Of a DNA stretch of 64,000 bases, positions 22,201 to 37,200 are shown one piece after another (within the stretch, counting starts at the first letter, position 1; every line of letters begins with the position of its first letter). Made by a program: the position numbers and the translations under genes. The stretch covers positions 22,022,317 through 22,086,316 of the forward strand of contig CM050658.1 of NCBI GenBank assembly GCA_027574665.1. Direction: 5' to 3'. This stretch comes from Rhynochetos jubatus. Lineage: Eukaryota > Chordata > Aves > Eurypygiformes > Rhynochetidae. A model generated the notes under the pieces. That model was given only the letters and a program-made list of their open reading frames with translations, searched no databases and was not told where the DNA came from.

Positions 22201-25200
22201 CATTTTACAAACCTGCGCAGCAAACCCACACACCCCACCTCCATACAAAGGAGGTTTTCCTTGTTCAGTGGGTCTTTAGACAGAGCGAGAGCAAGACCAA
22301 AGCAGAAGAGATGAGCTTCCAAGGGGAGGTTTAACACTATTTGCACACAACAGGAATGCTATTTACACCATACTGCATGGACAGCAAAGTAAAGAAAGAA
22401 AATAAAGAAAAAATAGAATAATTTTATTTTTTTCTGCAAGCAGTTCACATGTGGATGTATTTATTTTCTTTTTTATAGGGGCAAAGTGTGTCTATGAAGC
22501 GGATTTTGAGAAGTGTATAAATACTGTTCTCTTCCAAAGAGTATTTTACACATGCAAGAGGTGGGAAGAAAGAGATAATAAAGAAGCTTGTCCCAAGAAT
22601 GCAGGTACCAACCCCACAAGGGATGAGAGGCAGGATAAGGCATCTTACAGAATCCCCTGATACGGTGCTGTGCACACAGGTGCACTGAGCAGAATACACA
22701 TTTATATGAAAACATTGAGATGAGCTCAGAATTTAGTAACAGCAACTACGGCAGCTGAATAACCCTCCATCGCCTCCAATAAGCAGGTATTTTTTCCCAC
22801 CTCGTTATTAGAAACAGAGTAAGATGAAATCCCATTCAACATGTGAAGGTTTAAAAAACCCAAACCAAAACAACAAATCGCCAAACTAGGGTTTCTTATT
22901 TTCAATAGTTTTTATTTTGTGTGATTTCTACTCTGTGCTCTTAGCAAGGTCTTACCTCAACATCCTCTTTTTCCCAAGAAAACAGATTGTAATCTAGCTC
23001 AAAATGTCAAAGGTAACAAGAGAGGAATCTGGTAATGGGCAAGAGGATACGGCCCAATCAAACATGTCAAAAGAGAAGTGTCTGTGGCGTTAGCTGCTAA
23101 GCGGAGAGGCAGCAGTAACGCTATCAAAGGGCACCAGTGTCGTCAGTGGAAGCCTGTCCCTTCCTCCTCTGTCATCACTGCACGCCGAGAGCAAAGAAAA
23201 GCCGTTCTGCACAGAACAATAACACTGCAATCTCTGTGCCAAATGATGCAAGATATCAGCAACACTGATGTACAGCCAGGCATTTCAGCATAGCAAAGGC
23301 CATAGTGTACATAGCCAACCACCGTGAAAATCTACACGGTAGATGTAAAGTATATGGCTCCAGCAAAAAGCAGCTTTCATAAACCGTGTAGGAAAAATCC
23401 CAACCTCTGAAAGATCATCCACTCTAAGTGTGTACCCTTTGCAGGGCATCACAGCAGGGGGGGGAGGAAGGAAGAGCTTGGGTACATGGGCCAGTCTAAT
23501 TTCTCAACACCGCAGCTCATCACAACTCAGTTGTCTTGCTTTGTGTCTCTGCTTGTGAGAGCTCTAAAAGTGAGTCTGACATGTAAGGAAACTGTTACTG
23601 TATCACCCAGGCTCATCATCAGCCCTCCTGAAGGAAAACTAATACAATGTGCAAGACGACAAGCCAAAAACTGAACCACCAGCCAAACCAAAGCCAAACA
23701 CTCCAGCATATGGAAATAGGGCACAAAGTAATGAAAAATCATTACCTTGCTTTGGGAAAAGTCATTATGAAACAGTGGTAAAACGCTGCTCTAAACAACT
23801 CAAGGAATGCTTTTGGCTGGCTAAACCAACTAAGGTCATTCCAGCTTCTTTCGCTTGCAAAATTCTCCTTTATGCCCCTTCTTCAGCAGTCCTGGCTGCA
23901 GAGAGCCAGCGACAGAGGGGAGGGAAGCAGGCACCAATTGCGCAGAGGAGCATAGACAAATGCCCTCTTTACCTGCGATTTGCACCAGTTACTGCCTAGC
24001 AGGTGCTGGAGCTTGGCTCAACCGCAGACTTTGCACTCCCAGTTCAAACACGTGCATTCACAAGCTTAGTACAGCATCAGAAAAAGCAGGAAGGCCCAGA
24101 ATTCTGTGACAGGTACACTGAAATATCATTCATGTTAAACACAATGAGCTGTGACATTCATTGTGCGTTTTTAAAATACATTTTGCCTGAAGAATAGTAT
24201 CGCCTACCTATTGTAACTCACAATACGTTCTGCTTACGTCTGGGAAGTCCTCATTGTGTCTACAGCGAGCATTCCTACAACCACCCAGAGTTTCTTGTCC
24301 ACCTAGAAGCCAGTACCTGCTGCCGTTCCACAGAAGTCAGTGTAGGTGTGATGCCAACTGTTCGGGTTGCATCCATGCTGTTTTTGGTCAGTGCTAGAGG
24401 TTGATCCATGCTCAAGCTTGGGATTGAGGCATACATGTGATTGGCATGAAGGCTCATTGTTGGGGCAGCAGCCCTCTCTATTGGGCTGCGACTCCTCTCT
24501 CTGTGCTCCTTCCGATAATCTCCATTGGCAGTCTTGTTTCTAAAACACGAAAGAGAGGAAAAATGTCAAAGGACTTAGTATTGTTACAAGCTATAAGGAG
24601 ATATGCAACACTAAATCCCTTTCAGAAACATGTGGCAATGCATTTTGCTTAGTTTGTGGGGCAGGGCGTAGAAGCCCTCAGTGAGGTATCCCTGGTCTAG
24701 CCAGCCACCTCCCTGCAAAGATAAGCCAACGATTTACAAACTCTCACAACCAACATTTTCCTTCAGCCTAGAATTTCTGCAGATACTTAACTAAAAGCAC
24801 GGAGTTAAAGTAACAACTCATCACGCTTTGTTAAAATGGGACACATCCTCATTTAACATACTAGTAATCCACCCTCTCCCCCAACACTGCAATATTCTCT
24901 AAGCATTGCTAAAGCCCAAGAGAAGTTTATTTTACTCCTAAAACATTGCTGATAGCTGCAAAATGCAGTGAGTCAAGGCAGGAAGCAAATTTTTCAGAGC
25001 AGAAATTGAAGGAAAAGCAAACTACCCTGCACTTATCTCAGAATCATTTCATTACAACTCTTCTTTAAAAGAGTAATTCCAAACTACTACTGAACAGTAA
25101 ATCTCAGTAGATTACTCACATAATTAGCCTATCATTCAGTGCTATTAAAACAGTACTGATTTTGTACTTATGTACGAGGTATTTCAGCTTCCATACAGCA

Positions 25201-28200
25201 ATATAATCGTCATCCAAGGCAAAGCAGTGACTCCAAGCCAAGCTACTTCACTCAGATTGGTGAAGGCAGTGGTTCATTTTTAAGCATAACCTAGAAAATT
25301 AATATGCAGGAGCAATCTTTGAAAAATGCTCATGGATATTAGACAAAGACAGAAAAGGAACAGAAAAATGTTTTCTGTAGTATAAGAAACTAAGATGTAG
25401 GAAGAGTATTCAATATATTGAAGTTACAACTCCCAGAAGCTACTGCCTATTTCAATGTCCCAGAAAGTCTCTCGAAAAAGAAGGCTAACGGGAAAAAAAA
25501 AAAGCCCTGCTGAAGAAGGAAAATAAGGAACCCCAAAGCTGATTAGTGAAAATGCTATAGAGAAACCTTGCAGGTTTATATAAATGAATATAGATTCATC
25601 TCAGGGTTACTTGTTGGTTTATGTCAATTAAAAACAGACAATAACACTACTCTGCCTTGAAGCTGATTTCTCCGTGTTGTGTAAAACCCAAACAGCTCAC
25701 ACTCACCCTCCAGTGCCACACCACTACCTCCCCCCGTTCGCACACACGCATCACTTCAGCAGGGCAGGTTCGCCCAGTGCCCCTAAGCCAGCATGCCTCA
25801 CAGAGGACCAAAAACCCCAACACGGGGTGCAGGGGTGCCCTGGCCCTGCCCCAGGAGTCAGGATGGTCACTGTGTTGTACAGCAGTTGTTTCAGTGCCTT
25901 TTGAGACCACGTAAGCTTAGCCTCAACAGCATCCTGTGACACTGGATTCCACAATTTAAGCTATGTATTTTGTAAAGTACTTTTTCTTCACAGGCTCTTT
26001 TTAACCTAAAATCTAATGGCTTGGTCCGCTACTGCCACAGTTCTTGTGTTAGGAGGGAGAGAAAGCTATCGCCCCCTGCTTATCATCTTCATGCCACTCC
26101 TGAGTTCATCGCTCTTAAACAACCTTTTTTCTCCAGGGTACTACCTCCTGTTCCCATACCTCTGTCATCCTTTCACATAAGAGCTAGAAAAGCCATCATC
26201 CTTCTCAAGATGAGGGTCCAGATCTCTGCTGCATTCAGGAACAGGACCTTTTCTCAACTCATCCAGTCCTCAGTGCTATTCCTCAGCCTGCTCAAGGGTC
26301 ACTTGGTTGTGTAAGTTAGAAATCTGCTACTGCTGCCTGCATCAACTCATTTGTCATGGTGCAAGCTAGGGTTAATTGGACACCAGGCAAGCAGCGCCTT
26401 GAGAAGCTCAGCACACAGCTTACTCTCTGTGCCAAATTCCCCTGGCATGCTTAGGAGGGAACAACCAACAGAGTAACAACGCAACTTGTAACCGTTTGGA
26501 TCCCCCCCTACCGCCTGTCCCTTCTAACTAATTACACATTAGAAGTTGGAGATTAGCAGAATCACCATAAAATCTAACCTGTAAGGTTTCACAGCTGGTG
26601 CTCTAGATGTTCTCTGAAAATCACGTGTTTCTTGAATCCTTCTTTATAGGCCAGCTTTTGACACACTGAAGCAGCACACAAACGGCCAGGAATACATTCT
26701 CACAGCGCTACATTTCCATCTTTTACCAGCTTTGGTACTATTTCAATTCACAAGACTACTCCGCGGTATCGGCATTCGGAAGAAAGGAGCTTAGAATTGC
26801 ATTGCTCTGAGCTCATAACTGATGCAAACGTGTGACTTAACGGCAGCACAACAGACTATATTTAAAGTACAGTAGCCTCATCTTGAATTACAGTACTGAA
26901 ACTGCTACTGAACACAGCAAACTAATCCTTCACCACCCCTTAGGAAGCAAGTATAGAACTTCATAAATAGTTATGCCTCTGCAGGCTGTTTTTGTAGCTG
27001 GACAACGGCCATGAGATACCCTGGGAAATAACACACGAAAAGACGTGGCTAAAAGCAGTGCTCAAGTGATAAAGGCAATGCTGCGTGGAGATGGCTCATT
27101 CTTCTTGCTGCAATGCAGTATCTTTGGTGGCGGCAAGCCAAAACCTTACTTTTCAACTGAATATTATCTGGTCTGCTACAATTTAAATAATCATTTGGAG
27201 ACTGCAAACCCACATACTCCTCCAGTAGATTCCTACTTCTCACTGCCCCAAAGAAAAAAAAATAATCCCTGTTCAGAATGATTATGTTTTGTTTTAAGAA
27301 ACACAAGCTGATTTTCAAAGGAACAACTTTGTTTCCTCCATCAAAATTACTTGTAAAATGAAACAAAAAAATGCAGCTATACCAGTTGTTTGGGATTTTT
27401 CTTAGAACTGGGATTTCAACAACTTAGCGCTGCATCTGCCGGGGGGTCAGGGCTCTCAAGTAACCAGTGATAAACAAATCTACTGAAATTCCCAAGCAAA
27501 AGAAACGTTCCGTTTTACACAACAGCAGCGATTTCACTCGCCCTCACTTTAAACAAAAAGCCACAGCCTTAATATTTGTGAACTAGTAAGTAGTTTTGCT
27601 GCAAGAAAAAACACACACCCCAACCCCAAAAACTTTTCTGCACAGATTTTTGGAAGAAGGAATCAAGACATGGGAATGGGATCAGTCTGAGGGCAGGAAG
27701 CACAGCACAGTAGGCAGACCCTCCCTCAAGATACCTAGAATTACTGAGTTATCTCAGTAATCTCAGCAGACCACACCCTAGCCCTTTCTGTCGGCAAATA
27801 ATTCCCTCTTCCCAAATTAGAACAACTCCTCTTCCGGGCAGGGAACAGTTTCCACTCCTCGGAAATCCTCTCCTCAATTCATCTATCTTCGACTATATAG
27901 TCTCAAGCAAAAAAATGAAAACACACTTCAAGCTTCTACTTCCACACCAGATATTATTTTTTCTGAGCCCAGATGAAAATTTTACAGCACCGTGTAGAAC
28001 AGTAACATGATAGCTCTCCCCTTGTGAAAATATACCAGCGCTTCTGAGGCCCTCCTATTTAAATATAAATAGCAAATCCTACAGACATCTGACTCCACTT
28101 GTAAAACAATTGTACATAAAAGTATTTATAGAGCATTCATCAATTTCTTCTTATTAAATGATTTTAGTTTGAAATGTAACTTAAAATTATTTTCTGTTGG

Positions 28201-31200
28201 AAACGGATTGTTTGTTACTTTTTTTTTTAATTACTGTGAAGATCATTCTTGTTTCGAGATTAGATGCTTTGTCTGAAGGGGCAATCAAAACTGCATGTGT
28301 TTGAAGATAATTGTATTTCACTGAAGTGAATTAACTTAGAAATTCCACATGTGCTGAACAAGTAGAGATATACATCTCTTAGTTCAAACATAAGAGAAGA
28401 AAATTAGAAGGATTTCTGACCATGTCTGAAAAAGAATAATTTAAATAATTTAAAAATATATGCTACAAATAAATCCAGCTGTCCAAACAGCTTTACCATC
28501 CCCCGACTCCACTTTGACTTAAAAATTGGCGTATGTAACCCTGGACTTCACCTTCAGTGGCAAACATGCCAGCGCATCTCCGCTGGCTTACAAAATAGCA
28601 ACTAACAGCAGGGAGAACCCGAGCAAACAGCAGGCAGGGGAGGCTGTTACATCAGCCATACCCATCATCCTTACCTCCCTGCTAACAGAGGTGTTTAAGC
28701 TACTTGCAGGTTAGCAAAATTATACACGAGTCCAACCTTAAAGTCATTTCTCCAACACTTGAAAAACAGACATTGTTTTCCATGCTTCTCCCCAGTGAAT
28801 CATAACCGAGGCTCCAGCACTTACCAAGCATCATGTGCTCAGATGGATGTCATACCAAAACCACACACATCCTGAGCTGAAAGCCTGCTTCAGTTTGCTT
28901 CTAAATAGCGGCTGTTAATTGGAATCAATGTTTCACCCCTCCTCAGGAACCAGTTCAAAGGTAGCTAAAATGCATTGTTCTTGATTTTTTTGTTGTTGTA
29001 CAACCTTGAGCTGCGGCTGTTCTCTTTGCTGGCACAGAGTGGCAGTAATTCACACTCATCCTACAGGAACAGACCAACTCTGCCAGCTGCTTAAGGAAAA
29101 GGAAAAAAAAGAGGCCCACTGAAGGGGACAGTTTTGCTTGCATTCACTTCCAGCCTGCAGATCCTTCAGGAACAGATGCCAAAAGTATTACTGTACCTCC
29201 CAGTGAAGAAATCACAGACGTTTCACACTCCCCTTGGCAGAAACAGAGCTCTAACTTGAAATGGTTGTACTGAAGGAACGTGTTTCACTTGCAGAAAGAA
29301 CAACTATCCCCTTACAGTGCTTCTTAATTATCATGTAAGACGGTTTTCTTTATAAAACACAATGCAGTCTATTGCTTAGAAGTAAACGTTCATTTGTGTA
29401 ACCTAACTGAAATTTTAATTTTAATATTTTCAGCATCCTTACAATACTAATTTTCTAACATCTTTTACTGTATTAAATCACAAACTGTCTAAGTCTGAAA
29501 GAGGACAGCTGCTTCTGTTAAAGACTACTACAGGATTTATAATCCATCCACTGATATAAAATACCTTCTCCATGTGATGGGGATCATTTCCTGCAAAAGT
29601 ATCTACTTGCATACATTAATTCTGTTACTGTGCGATGGGAAAACAAGAATTTAAGGTGGTATTACAAAATACAGTGATATATACCCTGAGAGAAAAATCC
29701 TAAATTTCCCTTACTCAGACTTTTTTAAGTAATCCAAATCCACTAACACCCCCCAAACAAAACCTGAAAGTACTAGCAGTTTGTTCTTTGAGTGTCAGCC
29801 AATTATATTAAGTATTCGTAGCATGGAAATATACCCCAAACAACCCAATACACTCTTCAAACCACATCTACTTTGAATGGCTGCCACCTAAATACATGAC
29901 CCTTTTCCACCATTCTGCGAGCCTCAGGCTTCCCTGTTACTTTGGGAAGCCTTTTCCTTTCACGGCTTAGTACGCCATCCCCAAAAGCTTTCAAGTAGAC
30001 AACTTGCAAGATCATTGCTTCTGCAAGAATCACTTCCTCCTCAGAAGCCGGACATCTGATATGGCTTCCTGAGGAGGATGAAGAATGCCCTCCTTTTTTG
30101 CCACCATCGTGGTTTAACCATTATTTGTTCTGGATGTTCCCCCCGCAGCAATCTTTTGGACAAACTGAAGATGGTGCTCAGACCATCAGATGAGACTGAC
30201 GACTGATCTTCCAGCAGCGCCTTTCCCTAGGCAGCACTACAGCAGCTATGTCTCTGCCATGCTTCTGGAGGACTCCAGAACAGAGCCTGCTAGACAGCTG
30301 GCTACAAAGTGGATCTTTAACCCCACTCTGCAGCCCGCAAATCCTCCACTTCTTCCCCAATCGAGCGTGGTTAACAAGGACAGAGGCAGGTGGCTAAGCT
30401 TTCACTTTCTGCCTCAGGCTAGGAACAAGTCAGCAAAGGCACCCAGGGCTTTAAGCACTTGACTCAGAGCTTCTCCAGCCACCAACAACTAAACTTAACT
30501 CTTTCCCAAAAAGAGCTTTTGTTCTTTCGAGTTTTTCTACTCCAGCATCAGGCCCAGTTCAGAGAACTGAGCACTGTAGTTCTTTCAGAGTCAAAAGTAC
30601 GCATGCACCAACGGAACATACTTTCCCCTGCTCTGTCCCATCCTCTGCCATCAGAATTCTGCAGTTCCTTCCCTTAAAATTTCTTTTAAATGATTTTTTT
30701 TTTTCACCTTAGAGCTACAGCCAATGGAAGGTCCTTTGAGATGAGAAGTCAGAATAAAACCACTGAAAACATACTAAGAAGGAATTGGATAATCCTACAT
30801 ATAAACAAACATAGGTCAGACTTTCTATATTTATCCTCACCAAACCAACGTTTTCAGAGTGAAAACCTTGGACTAGATAGTTACTTACAAACATAATCAA
30901 CCAGGAGAACAGATGTCACCGCAAAAGAAATAAATTAATAATAAGCTGTGAAACGCATAAAGGAGTGTCCCGTTACTGCCTGCACCAAGCAGAAACATTC
31001 AGATACAGAAAAGCTTCCCTTCCTGAGGGCTTAATATTCACAAGTATGAAAGAATGCAGGAGAACCGCATGATGTAAGACCTTAGCCAAAAGCCAAACCC
31101 ACAAAACTGAAATCTAAATCTAATGTACAGTAAAATCAATTAACGCAATCTCAGATCTTACTTATTTTTCTCACAGGATTTTTTTTTTTTTAAATGTTTG

Positions 31201-34200
31201 GCCATCTTTTCCAACACTCATAGGGTAGTTAAAAGGCAGCACTGGTTGCTTCATATCATGCATTCCATGCGTAAGTAAAGCTCTGGGATTTATTAAATGA
31301 ATAATTATGTCACTGCTGGAACACATGCACACATACACAAGCCAGAGATGATGACAAAGTTACCTTACTGCAAAAGGTACAGACTGCAGGTTACCTGTAA
31401 AAGTCAAAACCTGTAATTCCACTTTAAAAAAAAAAGGACAAAGACATTATCCCAGGACCTTGCTCACTAGTAACTGCTCTGCTCTGCTGCTGCCTGCTTG
31501 CTCAACTCCAAACCTCCTAGTTAGGTTCTCAATTGGTGTGGAACACCTGACGGCTCGTTTTAAAGTACCGTCTTTTTTGAAGAGGTTACACATGAGGCCA
31601 TACCTGAGATGCACGTAACAAAATTTTAACATATCATAAATAGCTGGGAAAATTCTGAAATGGTAAATGGTCTCAAACATTCTGCTAAGGTAACTGTAAA
31701 TATAAATCAGCCTGCTAGGAAAATTAAATACATTTTTTTACAATCACTGCCAGCGCAAAAAGTGGAGCTGGAACGATAGAAAGCTCCAATGTGTGAGTAT
31801 TACCTCACTAACAAATGTCAGGATATAACTGGGCATTGCAGTAACTATAAAAAGTTTCCTAAAATGCACTATGATTTCTGGAGCATAAACATAAAGCCAT
31901 TTCATCCCTTCAAAGTTTTGCTAATTTATATCTAAGTGGAAACCAACAGGTGACTACAACTCCCACCAGCTCTGACTGAGTTTTCAGCGACTGAGGGCAA
32001 AAACTATTCCCCCTCCTGCCAATCTCTAACCAAAGAGGAGAAACTTTCTGGCCCTCTACCCTGCAACGCAGCATCACTGTCTTCCCCATGCTAAGTGCTG
32101 CCCAACAGCCTGTCAGAGAACAGCACGTGATTTGGCAAGGAGACAGAAGGAGTAACCAAACCTTTAAGATTTATCTGATTCAGCCACCTCCCCATGACTG
32201 TCTCTTCAAACAGTTGCCTTTGGAAAACCTGCCCAACACACTAGAAAAATGCCTGAGTGAACTACTTCTGCTAACTGTGAAGACCAAAGGACAGAAGATG
32301 TGACCGTTTCAGAAGAGGATGTGGTCTGTCTCTAGAAGACACTACACTGCTACAGTTAGAGCACTTCATTCTGAAGATAGCTTCAGTAAAACCACCCAAC
32401 TCGGACGCACCTGAAACTCAAGCCAATGGCTGCCAGGCAGCACCCAGAACTAAGGTTCCATTTCAAGCTCAAAAGTAAACTACGCAGAAGTCAGCATACC
32501 ATCTGGGTGCTTGAAGGCACCATCATCTTATTCTGAGAAAGCCAAACGAAGCCGGTGGAATAGAGAGGAGCCTGCCAGCGTTCACATCTGGAGAGCGAGT
32601 CAGGCTACTGCGTGTACTGGGAGGAACGGAACGTGATCTAGAAAGGCAAGTCACAGCTGGAATGGAAACGGAAAGTATCCGTGCAGAAGTCTGAACTGTT
32701 TCAAGGCCGCAAGGCCCTTTGAATTGCTTGGAGGGGAAAAACATCCAGAAAAGCAAATGATAAAAGATGAGGTTAAAGGGACACTCCAAACTTTCCCTAA
32801 AATTTCTGACAAGGAGGGAAAATCTGACGGTGTAAGGAAAGAGCAAAGAGGCTTCCACAAAAACAGCTAGAAGGTCAGAGGGGTGACCGGAAAGATTCAG
32901 AGGCAGCTATAAAATGATTAATTCGTACCCAACTGCAATGCCCACCCCAACACCTCTGGCAGACTTTCCTCTTAAGTTCTACCAATTCATCTGCTTGGTC
33001 ACGTGCAGTTTTTATAATTCAGCCCCATTAACATCCTTCTGAAGTCAAACTTGGCACATGCAACAAACCTTCTATACCGAGTCACTGGAAAATACTGTAA
33101 AAACTATTTATGATCACACAGAGGAAAGTATGGGCCGATGTCAGTAGAAAGCCTGCACATAAAACAGACGCAGCAGAGGGTCATGTCCTAGTGCAACGAG
33201 ATTAGCCACATACATGTGTGCTCAACCATGCCAGGGTACATCAGTCTGTTCTGCAGGCTCTGGGAAAACTTGGGGGTGCTGCAACTCAATGGTGAAACTG
33301 TGCAGAACTGTTAGAGGAAATAAAAAGGCACAGTTACATTTTCTTACAGTATTTTCTGTGTTGTTCCTTATAATATTTTCTGTTCTTTTATTTGGAAAAA
33401 ACCACATTCATTCGTCACTCAGTGCCAGTCATGCAACTCATTTTGTAAAAGTGGGTACCAGCCTAAGTTAATCTGTGAACCTCAAATTCTCAAAGGTTTA
33501 TGGGATTTTAATTCGTTCAATCACCTAAAAGACTGCATCAGGTAGAATCTTACAGCAGAGGAACAGATGAATCATTTTCTTCAAATAGATGATGTAGGAA
33601 GTAAAACGTACCAACAACACACTACTGGCAAGTTTATTTAGTAAAAGCTTAAACCAGACCCTGAAAATAAGGTCACAGTGCTGGAATTAACTGTGTCGAA
33701 TTGTTGGAAGATGGGATTAGAGAGCTTTCTTTTCCAACTTCAACGGTTCTTATGAGAAGGAGGGAAAGGGGCCTGGAACATTAAAGCTTACAAATTATGG
33801 TCTCTATTCATCGGATACACAATGTAACATCATCGGACGTGAAGCAGGGAAAGCTGAGAAAGTACACTGAGATTCACTTTCAGACAGAAATTGCAAAAAA
33901 ATCTCAAAAAACCCAGGCTTTAGACTGAGAACACTCTTTAAATAACTGGTTTTAAGAAATGAGATTTTTTTCATGGGCTGTTTTATGAAAGGAATAAACA
34001 TTTCATTGAAAGTTTATTGAAACTGGTTGTAATTGCTAATAAAATCTGAATTACTAAAACCTACAGAAGCACTATAAACATACTAACAGCTTCATTATAT
34101 TTTGCACATCTATTCATACCAATATAGTAAAATAATTCCTGTGAAAAGCTGATAACCAAACCAGCCACAGCAGTAGCAGCGAAGTGTCTGCAAGGGTACT

Positions 34201-37200
34201 TCTGCAGTTAAGGCAGCCAAGTTAACCATCAGATTCCCCAATCAGCAGTATCCGCTCACAGCAGCTTCTGCTTTAACCAAGACTTCAGTTAGAAAACCAA
34301 GTCGCAAGCAAAAGCGTTTGGGGGTTTTATTTCCCCCCCTTTTTAAAAGACTAATTTATAAGTACTAAAAATAACTGATTAAAAATGTGATAGAAAGATT
34401 CACAAGGCATCATTCCTTACCATTCAGACAACAGTCAGTCAGTCATGACTGCACAGCTCACACAGACCGCCAACACCTCGGACAGACAAGGACTTTGGAG
34501 GCAGGACTTTCACAGGAACACAGGAATAGGCCTTCACTTGGCTGCAGCACGGGCTCCTCCATTATGCACAGGAACTGTACATCTGTGCCCCATTAAAGAC
34601 TACATGGAGCAGTAATTAGTGTGCTGAGACTTCTCCCCAGATGTTTTGGAAAGTTTTTCTCATGGCTTACCACACTCAACCTACCCCTCTTTTTCTTTCT
34701 AACCAGGTAATCTGCACTGAAGGCAGGTCGGGTCCCCATGCAGGAACGGGCCTGCAGGCACAAGCAGCCAACAACGACACGCTGCTCTCCATGTTCACGT
34801 CCCACTGTATTTTAGGAACAGTATCTACACTGTGAATGGAGCTGCAGCGTTTGTTTACAGCGACGGGAGTTATGTAAGAAACGTACAAGGCGACGCGCCT
34901 TCAGTCAAGCGCCGTGGCCAGGGATGTCGGGACCTGCCGTCAGGGCGGCTACACAGCACCGGGATTCCAGCAGCATCTGCCACCGGGGGAGGTGGCCAAA
35001 TAGCTGAGGCCGAAACCTCCAGGCTTCAATGGCGGCAAAGTCCTTTTATTTCCCCTGCAATTTTCTTTCTGGACAAATCCCAACCGAAAACCGTACCCAC
35101 CCCTTCCCAGCTCCGGGCGGGCGGGGGCTGCCCGCCCCGCGGTCGCTGCCGCAGCGCTGGAGCCGGGCGCGGGGGCCGCCGTCTGGCGCGGGGGCGGCGG
35201 GCACGGGGCCGCCGTGGCAGGCCCGGTGCAGAGCTCAGGGTGAGCACTGCCCGGGCGCAGGATGGCGGCGGCCGCCCCCCGCCCCGGCCCGGGGCCTCAC
35301 CAACTTGGCGAGCGGCTGAGGCGCAGAGCGCGGCCCCCGCCGCCTCGTCACGATAAGAGTCCCCTCGCGCCGCGCGCCCGCCCTGGCCCTGCTTCCAGAG
35401 GGTTAGGCGGGAAACAACAGGAGATGAACCGGTTTCCTCCCCCCAGAGCAGTCTTTTGGGAATCATTAGCGTGAAGCTAGCAGCACCACGACACAACGAG
35501 CTAGGACCCCCACGCTCCTCCACCCCCTGCTTCAGGCTGGGTACCACAAGCCGGGGAACGCTGGCTACAGACCAGGGCGCTCACTTGAAATGGAAAGATG
35601 GTCGCGGATGGCTAGAAATAGCCAGAGGAACACTTTTCACCTTTCAGCACTAAGAAATAATGCCATTTATTCAGAGTCAGCACTCAGCAATTTTGCAGGA
35701 ATGAGTTAAAGCCAGCTCACATGTTTGTGTAGCACATTACAGCATGAGAGAAAATGAAAGGAGACTGTCCAGTCCAGCACTCTCAGCCTGGGGAAAAAAA
35801 TCTACTTATTCAACTAGAAATTAATGTAACATTTTATTCCAAATCTTACCCTTACAGAGTCATTGTCTATAGCAACCGTGTCCATAACATTCTAATTCTC
35901 AAGAGCAGAACTTTCTAGTAAATGGTACATCTGTCAAACTGCAGGAAACATCTGGGAAAACGGTTAAATAAAAAGAAATGAGATTAAACCTTTGTTTCCA
36001 TATGGTTAAGATACACATCTAGAATATGTTTGTAAACGTTACTGGTTCTCTTCTTGCTTAGCTATCAGTCTTTGGGATTGGTGTTGAATTTCACCCTGGT
36101 GTAGATAGATGATAAAATTAACGGAAATTAAGAACAGTGCCTCGAGTAGAAATCCAGCACCGGGGCTGAAGGGATCAGTGTCCTGTTCCTGCGTCCACAA
36201 GGCTCCTTGCCACCTCTCCAGTGTGGGCGAGTCCTTGTGTCGGTGTGGGTACCCCTCTGCACAGCCATGGCACACCTTGGTGCTTCACTTGAGCTTGGAG
36301 CCTTAACGTACTTTGGAGGTTTTATGCTCCTTTACAGAAGGAAAATGGAAGTGGAAAACAAGGAAGCAGAACAAACCCTTTCTGTTTGCAAGTGGAGACA
36401 CCTGGACTAACATCGCCTGATTTTTCAAGTACTTAAACATATCCCCAATTTTGGCAGATCAGGTCTTTCTGTGAGAGACTGATAAGCTATCAATCAATTT
36501 TTAGCCCTGAAACTGTTCATAACAAGCATTTCAGATGTGCTTGGCTACACCCTCCTGAACTGAAAGGGGCTTGAGTACTTTCTGAAATTCCCTCTCGGAT
36601 AAGAACTTCTGCAAAACTGTGTTAAATATTAACTCGGATACATTAGCTCTTTCAAGTCAGCCTCTGAAGGTTCAATTCAATATCCATTTGTGGGACATAA
36701 TTTCAGAATAATTGTGTAGTGTGTGATCACCATTAATAAATAAGGAAAACCTGACTGATTTGGTCCATCATTCAAGCAATACATACAAAAGGAAAAAAAA
36801 AAACATTAGGAAAATCAGTTTGAAACCTGTTCTTTTGACCACTGTAATCAACAAGAGCCACATTGTAGGAGCACGGGATTTCAGCTTTGACAGGCCTGCT
36901 TTGAAAACACCAGGTTAATCCTGCAACACTTCAAAGGCAAATCCGTGCCAAGAGAACTGAGTGAAGATGCCTGCAAGCAAATGACTTTTTGGGTGTTCCG
37001 AGTTGTGTCTGTTGGGTTTTTTCTTTAAATCCCAATTTGTCACAATAAAATGACAGTGTGGACATATTTCTTAGTACCACATGAAGTTTGGAACGAAAAA
37101 AGCAATAGTTAGCAGCAAAGAAGTTTTCAGAAAACTCCCACACCACCTCTGCAATCCAGTTCGGAGTCTTTTCAAGCCCTGCTTGGAGCTGGAGCCAGCC

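Noticed and set aside
34832-35356. 174-codon plus-strand ORF and opposing 173-codon minus-strand ORF
   Set aside because: Overlapping long frames on both strands in a CpG island with low-complexity Arg/Gly/Ala/Pro content. Not genes.
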